Part shown: positions 14,548 to 23,073 of the stretch, in pieces
How the letters are laid out: every line of letters begins with the position of its first letter
How positions within the stretch are numbered: position 1 is the stretch's first letter
Assembly (NCBI RefSeq): GCF_000169175.1
Contig: NZ_AAWS01000020.1
Location: forward strand, 1 to 64,000
DNA length: 64,000 bases
Reading direction: 5' to 3'
DNA from: Microscilla marina ATCC 23134
Lineage (GTDB): Bacteria; Bacteroidota; Bacteroidia; Cytophagales; Microscillaceae
Program-made: the position numbers and the translations under genes
Notes under the pieces: model-generated
Database searches by the model: none
Seen by the model: the letters and a program-made list of their open reading frames with translations, nothing else
What the model was told of the DNA's origin: nothing

Positions 14548-15555
14548 ATGAAAATTATTATTCCAATGGCTGGCCGTGGCACTCGCTTGCGCCCTCATAC
14601 CCTTACAGTACCCAAACCTTTGATCCCTATCGCAGGAAAACCCATTGTTCACCGTCTGGTGGAAGACATAGTAAAGGTTTGTGGGCAAAAAGTAACCGAA
14701 ATCGCCTTTATTATTGGAGCTGATTTTGGCGAGGCAGTAGAAAAACAATTGCTGCAAATAGCTGACTCAGTAGGTGCTAAAGGAGCCATTTGTTACCAAA
14801 CCGAAAAACTGGGGACAGCACACGCTTTATTGTGCGCCAAAGACTATTTTAATGGCAATGTTGTAGTAGCTTTTGCTGATACATTATTTAAAGCAGACTT
14901 TACGCTTGATAGCAACGCTGAAGCCATTATATGGACACAAAAGGTAGAAGACCCATCAGCATTTGGAGTGGTAAAAATAGATGGAAATGGTTATATTACC
15001 GACTTTGTAGAAAAACCAAAAACCTTTGTTTCTGATCTGGCAATCATTGGTATTTATTATTTCAAAGATGGAGCTGTTCTTAGAGACGAAATGCAATATT
15101 TGATCGATAATGACATCAAAGACCGGGGAGAGTATCAAATTACTGATGCGCTGGAAAACATGAAGTCGAAAGGAGTGAAGTTTCAGCCTGGACAAGTAAG
15201 TGAATGGCTCGATTGTGGAAACAAAGATGCTACAGTGCATACCAACCAACGTTACCTGGAGTATATCCAAGACCAACAACTGGTAGATGAGTCGGCCAAA
15301 ATTGTCAATTCTGTGATCATTCCTCCCGTATATATAGGACAAAATGTTGAAATTCATAACAGTGTACTTGGCCCACACGTTTCTATAGGTGGCAACTCTA
15401 AAGTGTTAAATACTGTTATTAAGAACTCTATTGTTCAGGATGCTTCTGAAATTGTAGATGCCAACATGGCCAATTCAATGATTGGCAGTCATGTATCTTA
15501 TAAAGGTAAAGCAGCCGATGCGAGTATTGGCGACTATAATCAATTAAAAGAATAA
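14548..15555 (+). CDS. Sugar-phosphate nucleotidyltransferase (NTP_transferase family)
   Basis: 335-aa cytosolic enzyme that joins an NTP to a sugar-1-phosphate to make a nucleotide sugar. The nucleotide-binding loop GRGTRLRPHT (residues 9-18), VPKPLIPIAGKP, the FADT metal motif and the GVVK/VEKP strands are characteristic. The C-terminal third (about 250-335) has hexapeptide-like repeats that would form a left-handed beta helix, as in GlmU-type and mannose-1-phosphate guanylyltransferases. The sugar cannot be fixed from sequence (glucose or mannose most likely). The gene leads a co-directional run with the TPR protein (16-bp gap), the DUF4292 lipoprotein and the EnvC-like protein, an arrangement I recall as common in Bacteroidota. 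Confidence 0.88.
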   Translation: MKIIIPMAGRGTRLRPHTLTVPKPLIPIAGKPIVHRLVEDIVKVCGQKVTEIAFIIGADFGEAVEKQLLQIADSVGAKGAICYQTEKLGTAHALLCAKDYFNGNVVVAFADTLFKADFTLDSNAEAIIWTQKVEDPSAFGVVKIDGNGYITDFVEKPKTFVSDLAIIGIYYFKDGAVLRDEMQYLIDNDIKDRGEYQITDALENMKSKGVKFQPGQVSEWLDCGNKDATVHTNQRYLEYIQDQQLVDESAKIVNSVIIPPVYIGQNVEIHNSVLGPHVSIGGNSKVLNTVIKNSIVQDASEIVDANMANSMIGSHVSYKGKAADASIGDYNQLKE

Positions 15556-15571
15556 TAACCATAATATAACT

Positions 15572-17290
15572 ATGAACATTCAAGCTTTTTATAAACTTAT
15601 TGTATTGGGTATGGCACTCGTGCTCCTGAGCTTGTGCCAGGTAAGTGCACAAGGGGGCAAATCATCAGTAGGACGCAAAGATGTAGAAACCGATTTTTAC
15701 TTTACCGAAGGTATGAAGTTTTATATCTTAGGCAAGTACGATACTGCATTAGAAAACTTTGAAAAGGCAGCTGACATCAAAACCAAAAATGCGGGTATTC
15801 AATACAAAATAGCTACTTGTCACTTTAAACTAAAGCAACTCGGTAAAGCCGAAAATCACGCTCAAAGTGCGTTGAAATTTGATGAAAACAATAAATATCA
15901 TTATGAGTTGCTGGCAGAAATATACAAAGCCCAGTTTAAGTACAAGGCGGCTACTAAAGTATATAAAAAGCTGATGAACAATATAAAAGGGGCAGCGTCT
16001 TACAACTATCATTTGGCAGAGTTGCACCTTTTACAAAAAGATTATGATGAGGCCATTGAAGCGTATGAAACGCTCGAAAAATCTTTTGGGCTATCAGAGG
16101 ATGTGATCTATGCCAAACAAAAGATATATCTCCAGCAAGGCAAATTTAACAAAGCCATAGAAGAGGGAAAAAAACTGGTAAGCTTTGCGCCAGAAGAAAC
16201 CCGCTATGTAGTAGCACTTGCCGAGCTGTTGGTGACTAACAACAAACTGAATGAAGCACTTCCATTGTTGGAAGAAATAGAAAAACAGAAAAAAGACACT
16301 GACCCAAGAGTGTATTTGTTGCTTGCCAGTATTTATAAAAGCAAAGGAGAAGAAGCAAAAGCCATTAACCAACTCAAAAGAGCATTTGCCGACCCTGAAA
16401 TCAATGGCGATGAAAAAGTGAAATTGTTGGTTCAGTATGCACAACAAGGGGATAAGATAAAAGTGTCAAACGAGTTGGTGTTGTTGGCAAAAACTGTAGT
16501 AGAAATGCACCCCGAACAAGCGCAGGCAAACACCATATATGCTGATATGTTGGCAGTACAGGGAAAGAAGAAAGAAGCATTAAAGTATTATATCAAAGCT
16601 GCTCGCAAAGATAATTCTGTGTTGCAGGTGTGGACCCAAGTACTAGTGCTTGAGTCTGACCTGAACATGATGGATAGTTTGGTTGTACACTCAGAAGAAG
16701 CCCTGGAAACTTTCCCAAACTATGCCTTGTTTTGGCTATACAATGGTACTGCATTATTAAGCACTAATCAGTTTGAAGAGGCCTCCGGAGCACTGGAAGA
16801 GGGGAAAAGACTAAGCTTTAATAACAAAGATTTATTAAATGAATTTAATGCTCGTTTAGGAGATGCCTATAATGGGCTTAAACAATATGAAAAATCTTTT
16901 GGTTATTATGAAGAGGTGCTGAAGCAAAATGCTAATCACGCTTATACACTAAACAACTATAGTTATTTCCTGGCGTTAAGAAAACAAAACCTTGATAAGG
17001 CTAAAAAAATGGCAGCAAGACTGGTAAAAAACAACCCCAATGATGCCACCTATTTAGATACTTATGGATGGGTGTTATATGTAGCTAAAGACTATAAAAA
17101 CGCGCAAAAGTATTTAGAGAAATCACTAGAAAAATCACCAGAAGGGACCACTTATGAGCATTATGGCGATGTTTTGTTCAAGTTGGGCAACACTGCTAAG
17201 GCTATCGAACAGTGGCAGAAAGCAAAAGAGTTGGGAGGCACATCACAGTTTATAGATAAGAAGATCGCCGATAAAAAACTATATGAGTAA
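15572..17290 (+). CDS. Exported TPR-repeat protein
   Basis: 572 aa. It begins with a clear signal peptide (hydrophobic residues 8-24, ending VSAQG). The rest is a superhelix of tetratricopeptide repeats, seen as recurring pairs such as GKYDTALENFEKAADI, KDYDEAIEAYETLEK, GKFNKAIEEGKKLV and KDYKNAQKYLEKSLEK. There is no lipobox, so it is probably periplasmic. TPR proteins are protein-binding scaffolds; this one likely assists outer-membrane or cell-wall assembly given its neighbours (inference). It follows the nucleotidyltransferase gene by 16 bp and is probably co-transcribed. Confidence 0.88.
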   Translation: MNIQAFYKLIVLGMALVLLSLCQVSAQGGKSSVGRKDVETDFYFTEGMKFYILGKYDTALENFEKAADIKTKNAGIQYKIATCHFKLKQLGKAENHAQSALKFDENNKYHYELLAEIYKAQFKYKAATKVYKKLMNNIKGAASYNYHLAELHLLQKDYDEAIEAYETLEKSFGLSEDVIYAKQKIYLQQGKFNKAIEEGKKLVSFAPEETRYVVALAELLVTNNKLNEALPLLEEIEKQKKDTDPRVYLLLASIYKSKGEEAKAINQLKRAFADPEINGDEKVKLLVQYAQQGDKIKVSNELVLLAKTVVEMHPEQAQANTIYADMLAVQGKKKEALKYYIKAARKDNSVLQVWTQVLVLESDLNMMDSLVVHSEEALETFPNYALFWLYNGTALLSTNQFEEASGALEEGKRLSFNNKDLLNEFNARLGDAYNGLKQYEKSFGYYEEVLKQNANHAYTLNNYSYFLALRKQNLDKAKKMAARLVKNNPNDATYLDTYGWVLYVAKDYKNAQKYLEKSLEKSPEGTTYEHYGDVLFKLGNTAKAIEQWQKAKELGGTSQFIDKKIADKKLYE

Positions 17291-17376
17291 TTAGATAAAG
17301 CAGCGTGAGGGTTTTTGCTTGATACTTACTGAAAGACAGTGCAGCCCTGCCTTATTTTTCATCATTAAAGAATACC

Positions 17377-18156
17377 ATGTATATCACTAAAAAAAACTAT
17401 TCATTAGGGTTTATTGCGTTATTTAGTTGTATATTATTTTCATGCAAAAGCAATAAAACAGCTTTAACCACCCGCCATAAAAACACGCCTATAGACAGTG
17501 TTTTAGCAAAAGAAACCAAGTTTACTTACCTCAAATCTAAGTTTAAATTACACTTTCATGATGCCGAACGTGACGTAAAAGCTAAAGTTCGTTTGCGTTT
17601 GAAAAAAGACAGCTTAATATGGGTGTCTGTGAGTAAAACAGGTTTTGAAGGACTCAGAGGAATGATTACCCGTGACTCTATTTATGTATTGGATAGAATG
17701 AAAAAGGTTTACCAGGTGTCAGATTTTACGACATTGAGCAAAAACTTTAACTTTGATATAAACTTCGACCTTTTACAATCCATGATATTAGGTAATATGC
17801 CTTTCAGAGGAGCCACTAAAAGTAAGATAGTACAAAATGAGAAGTATTGGTTGATTAAGCAAAAAAGAAAGCATATAGACATAGAAAACTATGTCAATAA
17901 CAGAAACCGTAAACTCGAACAAGTCTTATTAACTGACATCATTACCAACAATTCGTTGCGAATGGTATATGAAGATTATGCCGCTTATAATGACAAGGTT
18001 TTTCCAGGAAAGAGCTCGATCACTGTAAAATACAAGTCAAAACAAAAAAAGCAGAACCTGATTACCTCAGTATCTATAAAATACCTAAAAGTAGAATTCA
18101 CCGATGAAGAAGTAAAGTTTCCTTTTAGAGTATCTAAAAAATATAAAAGAGAATAA
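17377..18156 (+). CDS. DUF4292 lipoprotein (LolA/LolB-like fold suspected)
   Basis: 259 aa with a lipoprotein signal (hydrophobic 9-22, lipid-attachment Cys23 in LFSCKS). The body (KFKLHFHDAERDVKAKVRLRLKKDS, split over about residues 55-80, and KTGFEGLRGMITRDSIYVLDR) matches the Bacteroidota-specific DUF4292 family, whose beta-rich layout recalls outer-membrane lipoprotein receptors of the LolB type. The function is unproven; a lipid or lipoprotein carrier at the outer membrane is the likely guess. It sits 86 bp after the TPR gene, and a terminator-like hairpin follows at 18178. Confidence 0.8.
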   Translation: MYITKKNYSLGFIALFSCILFSCKSNKTALTTRHKNTPIDSVLAKETKFTYLKSKFKLHFHDAERDVKAKVRLRLKKDSLIWVSVSKTGFEGLRGMITRDSIYVLDRMKKVYQVSDFTTLSKNFNFDINFDLLQSMILGNMPFRGATKSKIVQNEKYWLIKQKRKHIDIENYVNNRNRKLEQVLLTDIITNNSLRMVYEDYAAYNDKVFPGKSSITVKYKSKQKKQNLITSVSIKYLKVEFTDEEVKFPFRVSKKYKRE

Positions 18157-18177
18157 AAGCATACTATTATACAGAAG

Positions 18178-18230
18178 CCCTGACAAAACCCTGATTTGAA
18201 ACAAGTGGCATTTGTCAGGGTTTTTATTTT
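18178..18230 (+). terminator. Terminator after the DUF4292 gene
   Basis: 10-bp stem (18178-18187 with 18211-18220) around a large loop, then TTTTTATTTT. It may only partly separate the EnvC-like gene that begins 81 bases later. Confidence 0.65.
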
Positions 18231-18310
18231 GTGCTAAATTGGGTTTTTACAAACTCTTGCTTTGAATAAAACCCAGGAAAACCCTGGAGTAAAAATCTAT
18301 TTTGAGAATA

Positions 18311-19585
18311 ATGGCTTTGAGACACTTTTTCCGTAAAAAGGCATACCTGCTATTCCTGGGAGTAGCAGCTGCATTGGTTTTGTTATTTACTAACCATTGG
18401 CAAGGCTATAGTCAAAAAGGCAAGCGCCGAAAAACGCAATTAGTCAGGCAAAAAAAGCAAAAATTAAAATACCTGAAAAATAAAATATCGAGCTTAAAAA
18501 GTGTCAGTTCAGAGAAGAGTAACCACATAGGACAGCTCAAAATTATAAGAGAACAGATAAAAGCACAAGAGAGCTTGGTAAGTGAACTTAAGGCCGAAAT
18601 AAAGCTAACAGAGGTTGATATCTCAAAACTGGAGGAGAAAATTAAAGTCTCAGAAAAAAAGCTAAATGGTTTAAAGTTCGCTTATGCACGTATGCTGCAT
18701 GTATACGCCAAAGCTAACTATAATTATAACCACCTCAGCCTGTTGTTTTCCTCTCGCAATATCAATCAACTATATGGGCGTATTCAGTATTTAAAACAAT
18801 ACACTAAGGTGCGTAAAAAACAAGCGAATAAAATTCGTGCGCTCAAAATCAGTATGTTGAATCAGCGAAATGTTTTGAAGCAAACTGTGTCACAAAAACA
18901 AACATTGTTGGCAAATAAACTCTCAGAAGGAGATACGCTACGAAGCCTTGAAAAAAAAGAAAAGGCGTTTATCAAAAAATTAGTTACCAAAGAAAAAAAA
19001 TTACGTCGCGATATTCGTTATAGCCGTCGTAGTGTGAGTAAATTAAATCGCTTAATTACCCATGTAGTGAGAGGTAGAAGTAGATCAAGCACAGGTACTC
19101 GGCGCAAAGGCAGAGTGGGTACTGGTCGTAAGAGTGCCCCTACAGTAAAGTTGAGTGCTTCGGGTAAAAAAAATGCCCAAAATTTTTCCCGACAAAAAGG
19201 ACGTTTAAAATACCCCGTATCAGGAGTGATAGTACGTGGATTTGGTACGCATAAACACCCTGTGTTTAAAGATGTAAAAATAGAAAGCCGAGGTGTAGAC
19301 ATTCAGGCCAAAAAGGGAGCATTGGTGAGGACTGTATACCAAGGTAAAGTATCTACAGTAGCTACTATTCCAGGAATGGTGGGCAAAGTAGTAATGATTC
19401 AACATGGTAACTACTTTACTGTATATGCTAAAATGAAAAATGTAAGGGTAAGACCTGGAAACGTGGTAAAAACCGGGCAGGTCATAGGAAAAGTATTTAC
19501 CAGTAAAGGAGGTGTATCTCAGCTACAGTTCCAAATATGGCAAAACAGCAAATTGCTTAACCCAATACATTGGTTGAGAAGGTAG
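18311..19585 (+). CDS. EnvC-like murein hydrolase activator (coiled coil + degenerate LytM)
   Basis: 424 aa counted from the ATG at 18311; an in-frame TTG three codons earlier is less likely. One N-terminal membrane anchor or signal (about residues 8-26) is followed by a long coiled coil (about 35-245), a basic Arg/Ser/Gly-rich linker, and a C-terminal M23/LytM domain (about 305-424). The zinc site is lost: the usual HxGIDI is SRGVDI, YGH is YAK, and the HxHFE motif is LQFQI. As in EnvC and NlpD, such non-catalytic LytM domains switch on cell-wall amidases at the septum. It ends a run of envelope genes beginning at 13440. Confidence 0.88.
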   Translation: MALRHFFRKKAYLLFLGVAAALVLLFTNHWQGYSQKGKRRKTQLVRQKKQKLKYLKNKISSLKSVSSEKSNHIGQLKIIREQIKAQESLVSELKAEIKLTEVDISKLEEKIKVSEKKLNGLKFAYARMLHVYAKANYNYNHLSLLFSSRNINQLYGRIQYLKQYTKVRKKQANKIRALKISMLNQRNVLKQTVSQKQTLLANKLSEGDTLRSLEKKEKAFIKKLVTKEKKLRRDIRYSRRSVSKLNRLITHVVRGRSRSSTGTRRKGRVGTGRKSAPTVKLSASGKKNAQNFSRQKGRLKYPVSGVIVRGFGTHKHPVFKDVKIESRGVDIQAKKGALVRTVYQGKVSTVATIPGMVGKVVMIQHGNYFTVYAKMKNVRVRPGNVVKTGQVIGKVFTSKGGVSQLQFQIWQNSKLLNPIHWLRR

Positions 19586-19589
19586 TGTA

Positions 19590-20217
19590 TCAGTTAAGCG
19601 GGTAAGTTAAAATACGTAATGTTTTTAGCGAAAATATTAAAGTGTAAAATTTACAACCACTGATATCTGCTTTTATAGCAGGTGGCACTTTTGTTTTTTT
19701 ATAGGCCAAATTTTGGTGATAAGTTGCATAATTGTACACTGATAGTTTCAACCACAGAAGAGATTCAACCAACCCTAGTTTAGTCTTAAGTTTTTGTGCT
19801 ACTCTCATCAAATAGGCCAAATGCCTTCTAAGGGTAGCGTTATGTTGCTTAATATAAGCTGTATTGATAAATTTTTGAACATACTTAACCAGCTGTTGCC
19901 AAGTATCTGTGGCTAGTTTGACTTTATTGGCACCGCTAAATGCAAAGCGTTTTCCTTTATAACCTTTAATGACTTACAGTACTACTAAATCTTACCCTGT
20001 TTGCCATTTTTGACGAGCCTTTCCTAGTTCTTTGCTTCGGAATACCTTGAGAGATTGACTTGCATAGCTTGACAAGCCATTGGTCTCAAGAAGAAGAGCT
20101 GCTTTTTCTATTGAGGCATCTTTTACTTGCTTCAAAAGCCATTTAATGAATAGGCTTGTTCTCTGGTGATTGACTTCTAAGCCTAGCCACAACCGACTGA
20201 AAGCGGTAAGACCACCT
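19590..20217 (-). pseudogene. Decayed DDE-type transposase remnant
   Basis: Reading the minus strand in one frame gives a recognisable transposase C-terminal portion: RLWLGLEVN, then LLETNGLSSYASQSL, VIKGYKGKRFAFSG, NTAYIKQHNATLRRHLAYL and LLWLKLSVYNYATYHQNL. This matches the order of landmarks in IS1-like DDE transposases (an E/D-rich 'DGLxSY' segment, then NTAFIERxNxTxR, then YNF-x3-H-x-SL). Two in-frame stop codons (19994-19992 and 19976-19974) break it, there is no frameshift, and the N-terminal part is missing. It is not functional. Assignment to an exact IS family would need a search. Confidence 0.7.
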
Positions 20218-20496
20218 TAAACCGTGTATAATAATCCTGAGATTTGCTTAAAAGTAAACCTAAGGAATTTACTTATCTGATTATCAATGTTTTGAGAGGT
20301 AAACAAAGTCGCTGTTTTTAAAAAAATGTGATCTCAATATTGTATATCGTATATATACTTATTAAAATTCACCTTAGTTAGCACTTATAATGAAACAGTT
20401 AACACTCTTTTGTTTACGAAAAACAAAAACCTTGAATATTAGATAGCCTCCATGCCCACTTTAATGTTGGACTATTATGTGTTAATATTCCTGGTT

Positions 20497-20703
20497 CTAA
20501 TAAGATGTAGTAAGCCTGTTACCAGCGAGTGGAGGTGAACAAGCAAAATCATACCGTTTAGCCTTCGTTTTTCCCTTACTAGAAAGCTGACTGTAATGTG
20601 GCATATAGCGGTTCCTAGTTAAGTCATTCCATTGCTGATTCAAATCATTATTGATCCTATAAAAATATTTTTTTTGATCACTTTTGCGTCTTAATCGCCT
20701 TCC
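20497..20703 (-). pseudogene. Degenerate coding remnant, possibly from a mobile element
   Basis: A 68-codon open stretch on the minus strand has convincing protein character (RRLRRKSDQKKYFYRIN, then LTRNRYMPHYSQL, then TKAKRYDFACSPPL) but no start codon near its beginning and a stop just upstream. I do not recognise the family with certainty. Its position between a transposase relic and an inverted-repeat element points to a second decayed insertion. Confidence 0.4.
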
Positions 20704-20720
20704 TTAACGACTACAGGCTA

Positions 20721-20885
20721 GGAACTTGTTTAAAACGGTCGTTTACAAAAGATTTTATGATGAATTTTCAACTTAAATGCGTCAAACTTTGAGGTAATGA
20801 TTGTGGAATCCTTCGGGTAAAGTTTGGAGCTATGAGCCAAGCCTGACCCATGATTCTGCCTTTTGGGTAGTTTTAAACAAGCTCC
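20721..20885. mobile_element. MITE-like element with 16-bp terminal inverted repeats
   Basis: The left end GGAACTTGTTTAAAAC (20721-20736) is matched in reverse by 20870-20885 with one mismatch. The 165-bp interior has no gene and includes the dispersed repeat 20772-20823 that also occurs at 569-615. The size and structure are those of a non-autonomous transposable element; a clear target-site duplication was not found. Confidence 0.6.
20772..20823. repeat. Dispersed repeat, second copy (see 569-615)
   Basis: Shares an 11-base identical block (20772-20782), TTTGnGG and the GTAAAGT block (20817-20823), in order, with 569-615. It lies within the MITE-like element. Confidence 0.4.
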
Positions 20886-20922
20886 AAGGTATAATAATTA
20901 TAACAGATTAATTTTTAAAAAT

Positions 20923-21141
20923 CATGTTTGAACCTTTAAGTAAAAGAGAAAAATCGATAGAAGGTTTTGCAGCTAAAGTAAAGTCAGCAGTAAACAGACC
21001 ATAAAGATAAAAGGAGGATGTTGCCATAACTCGCTACCACCTGCGACAATGGCGTTCCCATTTCCCTTAAAGAACAAAATAAGAATAAACCAAACCGTAA
21101 AAATACTTAGTTTCTAGTTTTTAACTACAAAATTTAATACA
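20923..21141. other. Leader region of the orphan lipoprotein gene with a 26-codon frame
   Basis: A short open frame (20923-21003) begins MFEPLSKREK; it is too short to call a gene. GGAGG occurs at 21012 but leads to no long frame. Confidence 0.25.
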
Positions 21142-21711
21142 ATGAGAAAATTTTACTTTCTAGCAGTGATTACAGCATTACTGTCTAGCTGTGTGCTCGA
21201 AAGAGTTCATTTACAAAGTACAGGTAGACTTACATTGGCGTCCACTAAAAATGTTAGTTTTAACAAAAAATACAAAATGCTTGCTAAATCGGCTGGGTTT
21301 GATGAGAGTCAGGTAAAGGGGCTGGAAAACCCTCGAACAAAGCAGAAAACCAAGAGAAATATTCTTGAAAGCTATGAAAAACTTAAAGGCAATAACGTAG
21401 AGCAAGCAATCAATAATGTAATCGAGAGTGTACCAGGAGGTGTATATGTGGAAAACATAGAAATATTTGTTAGTACAGGTGGCAAGTTAGGCTCTGAAGA
21501 TGTAAGTTTTGTGGCAAGTGGTGATGTGTATGGCGTGCAAGGAAAAAGTCGAAATATTAGAGGTTTTTATGTTGGTTGCAAAGCCTTTTATCAAAAAGCT
21601 ACTGGTACAGTGGTTGCTCTGGTAGATGATCAATATTGTCTTTTCCAGCAAAAAGGTAAACAAGAGCCTAAAAAACTATTATATGATGACTTAATAAAAA
21701 TAGGAGAATAA
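21142..21711 (+). CDS. Orphan lipoprotein of unknown function
   Basis: 189 aa with a lipoprotein signal peptide: hydrophobic FYFLAVITALLSSC, lipid-attachment Cys17. The mature part is mixed alpha/beta; the middle (NNVIESVPGGVYVENIEIFVSTGG) is rather like a surface beta domain. I recognise no family or catalytic motif. It lies alone just downstream of the insertion-sequence graveyard, so it may be part of an acquired or rearranged region. No linked gene helps with its role. Confidence 0.7.
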   Translation: MRKFYFLAVITALLSSCVLERVHLQSTGRLTLASTKNVSFNKKYKMLAKSAGFDESQVKGLENPRTKQKTKRNILESYEKLKGNNVEQAINNVIESVPGGVYVENIEIFVSTGGKLGSEDVSFVASGDVYGVQGKSRNIRGFYVGCKAFYQKATGTVVALVDDQYCLFQQKGKQEPKKLLYDDLIKIGE

Positions 21712-21989
21712 AATAAAAAAGCCTCAGTGTAATTTAATTACTGACCTTTTGCAGTTTATATTTTTGTTTATGTAGTGAAAAATGCAGACCACAATAAATT
21801 ATTGCAAATTATAATTGTTTGATTTTAAGATAGTTATACTGAATGTGGTAATGTAGTAAGTGTTTTTAGGTTTTCAAGATTATAATTTCTTATTCTAAAT
21901 ATCTGGAAAGCGAGAAAACCAAGAATAATACAAAGTGGAATTTGTCCATAAAAAGCAACTTGCTTTTTGTGAAAAATATAGAGTAGTAA

Positions 21990-22027
21990 AAGCTTGTTAG
22001 TTGTCGAAACTAACGGGCTTTTTTTAT
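21990..22027 (+). terminator. Terminator downstream of the orphan lipoprotein
   Basis: Stem of AAGC/GCTT and GTTAGTT/AACTAAC with a GTCGA loop, followed by a run of T. It is about 280 bases after the stop codon. Confidence 0.65.
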
Positions 22028-22119
22028 GCCCAGAAAAGTGGCTCTCCTTCTCTAACTTTATTGGATGAAAAAAGGCTGAATGACAGAAGTGACAGATTTT
22101 GGTTTATGCACTAAAAACA

Positions 22120-22150
22120 AAACCCTGTAAGTAGTTAACTTACAGGGTTT
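22120..22150 (-). terminator. Terminator of tRNA-Met (possibly bidirectional)
   Basis: Perfect 13-bp stem (22120-22132 with 22138-22150) and 5-base loop, with TTTTGTTTTT on the minus-strand exit side. It lies 14 bases beyond the tRNA 3' end. Confidence 0.82.
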
Positions 22151-22163
22151 TAGTATGTTATAG

Positions 22164-22237
22164 TGGCGAGGGGGGGAATTGAACCCCCGACCTCCGGGTT
22201 ATGAATCCGACGCTCTAACCATCTGAGCTACCTCGCC
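22164..22237 (-). tRNA. tRNA-Met (anticodon CAU)
   Basis: Minus-strand 74-nt cloverleaf: acceptor GGCGAGG/CCTCGCC, D arm GCTC...GAGC, anticodon loop TTCATAA (CAT), T arm GGGGG-TTCAATT-CCCCC, discriminator A; CCA not encoded. The acceptor stem starts with a normal G-C pair, so it is not an initiator. An elongator tRNA-Met is most likely; a lysidine-modified tRNA-Ile2 cannot be excluded by anticodon alone. Confidence 0.95.
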
Positions 22238-22251
22238 GTTGAATTGGAGTG

Positions 22252-22282
22252 CAAATATAAGAGCTACTTTATTGAATGCAAA
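22252..22282 (-). promoter_or_regulatory. Consensus promoter of tRNA-Met
   Basis: On the minus strand: TTTG at 22282-22279, spacer of exactly 19, TATATTTG at 22259-22252. The tRNA begins 14 bases later. Confidence 0.88.
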
Positions 22283-22666
22283 AATAATGATGAAAAAAAA
22301 GTTTTTTTTTAATTATAAACAAAGCATTTGCAAACCATTTCCTGCTTTAACTGATTTATTATCAGTAAATTAACTTTGTTTGGTCTAACTTTCCTATTGA
22401 ATTAATTCTTTAAAATTTGTCTTAATAAAAAAAAATACACAGATTGACCGCACTTTATTATTAAATAACTAGGAATAATTCAAAAATATTTGTGTATTGT
22501 ACAATATATTAGGCGTTCTACATTTTTGAAAATATGAGCGTTGTATGGTGATCACATATTTTGATCGTCAATGAGTTATGTCTAAATAAAAAGCCTTTTG
22601 TAAGTACAAATAGCCCAAATATTTCAATAGCATTTTACCCATAATCAATCACCAAAATTATGTTCT
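22283..22666. other. Gene-free AT-rich region before the START-like gene
   Basis: 384 bases between divergent units, with long A and T runs and a small ATTGTACAAT palindrome near 22496. No gene or clear plus-strand promoter seen. Confidence 0.4.
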
Positions 22667-23056
22667 ATGACAAAGTATAAGTTTTCTAGTGAATATGAAA
22701 TACACGCCTCTCCCAAACGTATTTATTCTTATGTCCATACAGCAAACGGATTGGAGCAATGGTTTGCAACAAAAGTGGAAGTGAAAGGCAAGGAGAAAGT
22801 TTTTAACTTTGTATGGGACAACGAAGATCATTTTGCCCGTATAGTTGCACACCGTACCAACAAATTGGTTAAATTTGAATTTATTTCAGACGAAGAAGGC
22901 AAATCCAACTATATTGAGTTTAGGCTAGAACACAACGAGATGACAGATTCTACTTTTTTGAAAGTAACTGACTACTCAGAAATGGAAGATGAAGACGACT
23001 TGAATGGTTTGTGGGACGGGCTGGTGGCTGACCTTCGTGAAGTGGTAGGAGGTTAG
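22667..23056 (+). CDS. START-like (SRPBCC fold) domain protein
   Basis: 129-aa single-domain protein with the helix-grip SRPBCC layout: SEYEIHASPKRIYSYV at the start (first strand plus helix), a central strand series, and the long C-terminal helix LWDGLVADLREVV. It resembles Bacteroidota START-like proteins and more distantly AHSA1/polyketide cyclase proteins, which bind hydrophobic ligands in a central cavity. It lies 17 bp before the LptF/G permease gene; this pairing, which I recall from other Bacteroidota, hints at a link with envelope lipid handling (inference). Confidence 0.82.
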   Translation: MTKYKFSSEYEIHASPKRIYSYVHTANGLEQWFATKVEVKGKEKVFNFVWDNEDHFARIVAHRTNKLVKFEFISDEEGKSNYIEFRLEHNEMTDSTFLKVTDYSEMEDEDDLNGLWDGLVADLREVVGG

Positions 23057-23073
23057 AAATAATACAGATTTAG

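Larger units (their letters stand above)
21712..22163. other. Gene-free stretch with two terminators
   Basis: 452 bases containing the terminators at 21990 and 22120; otherwise AT-rich with nothing recognised. Confidence 0.4.
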
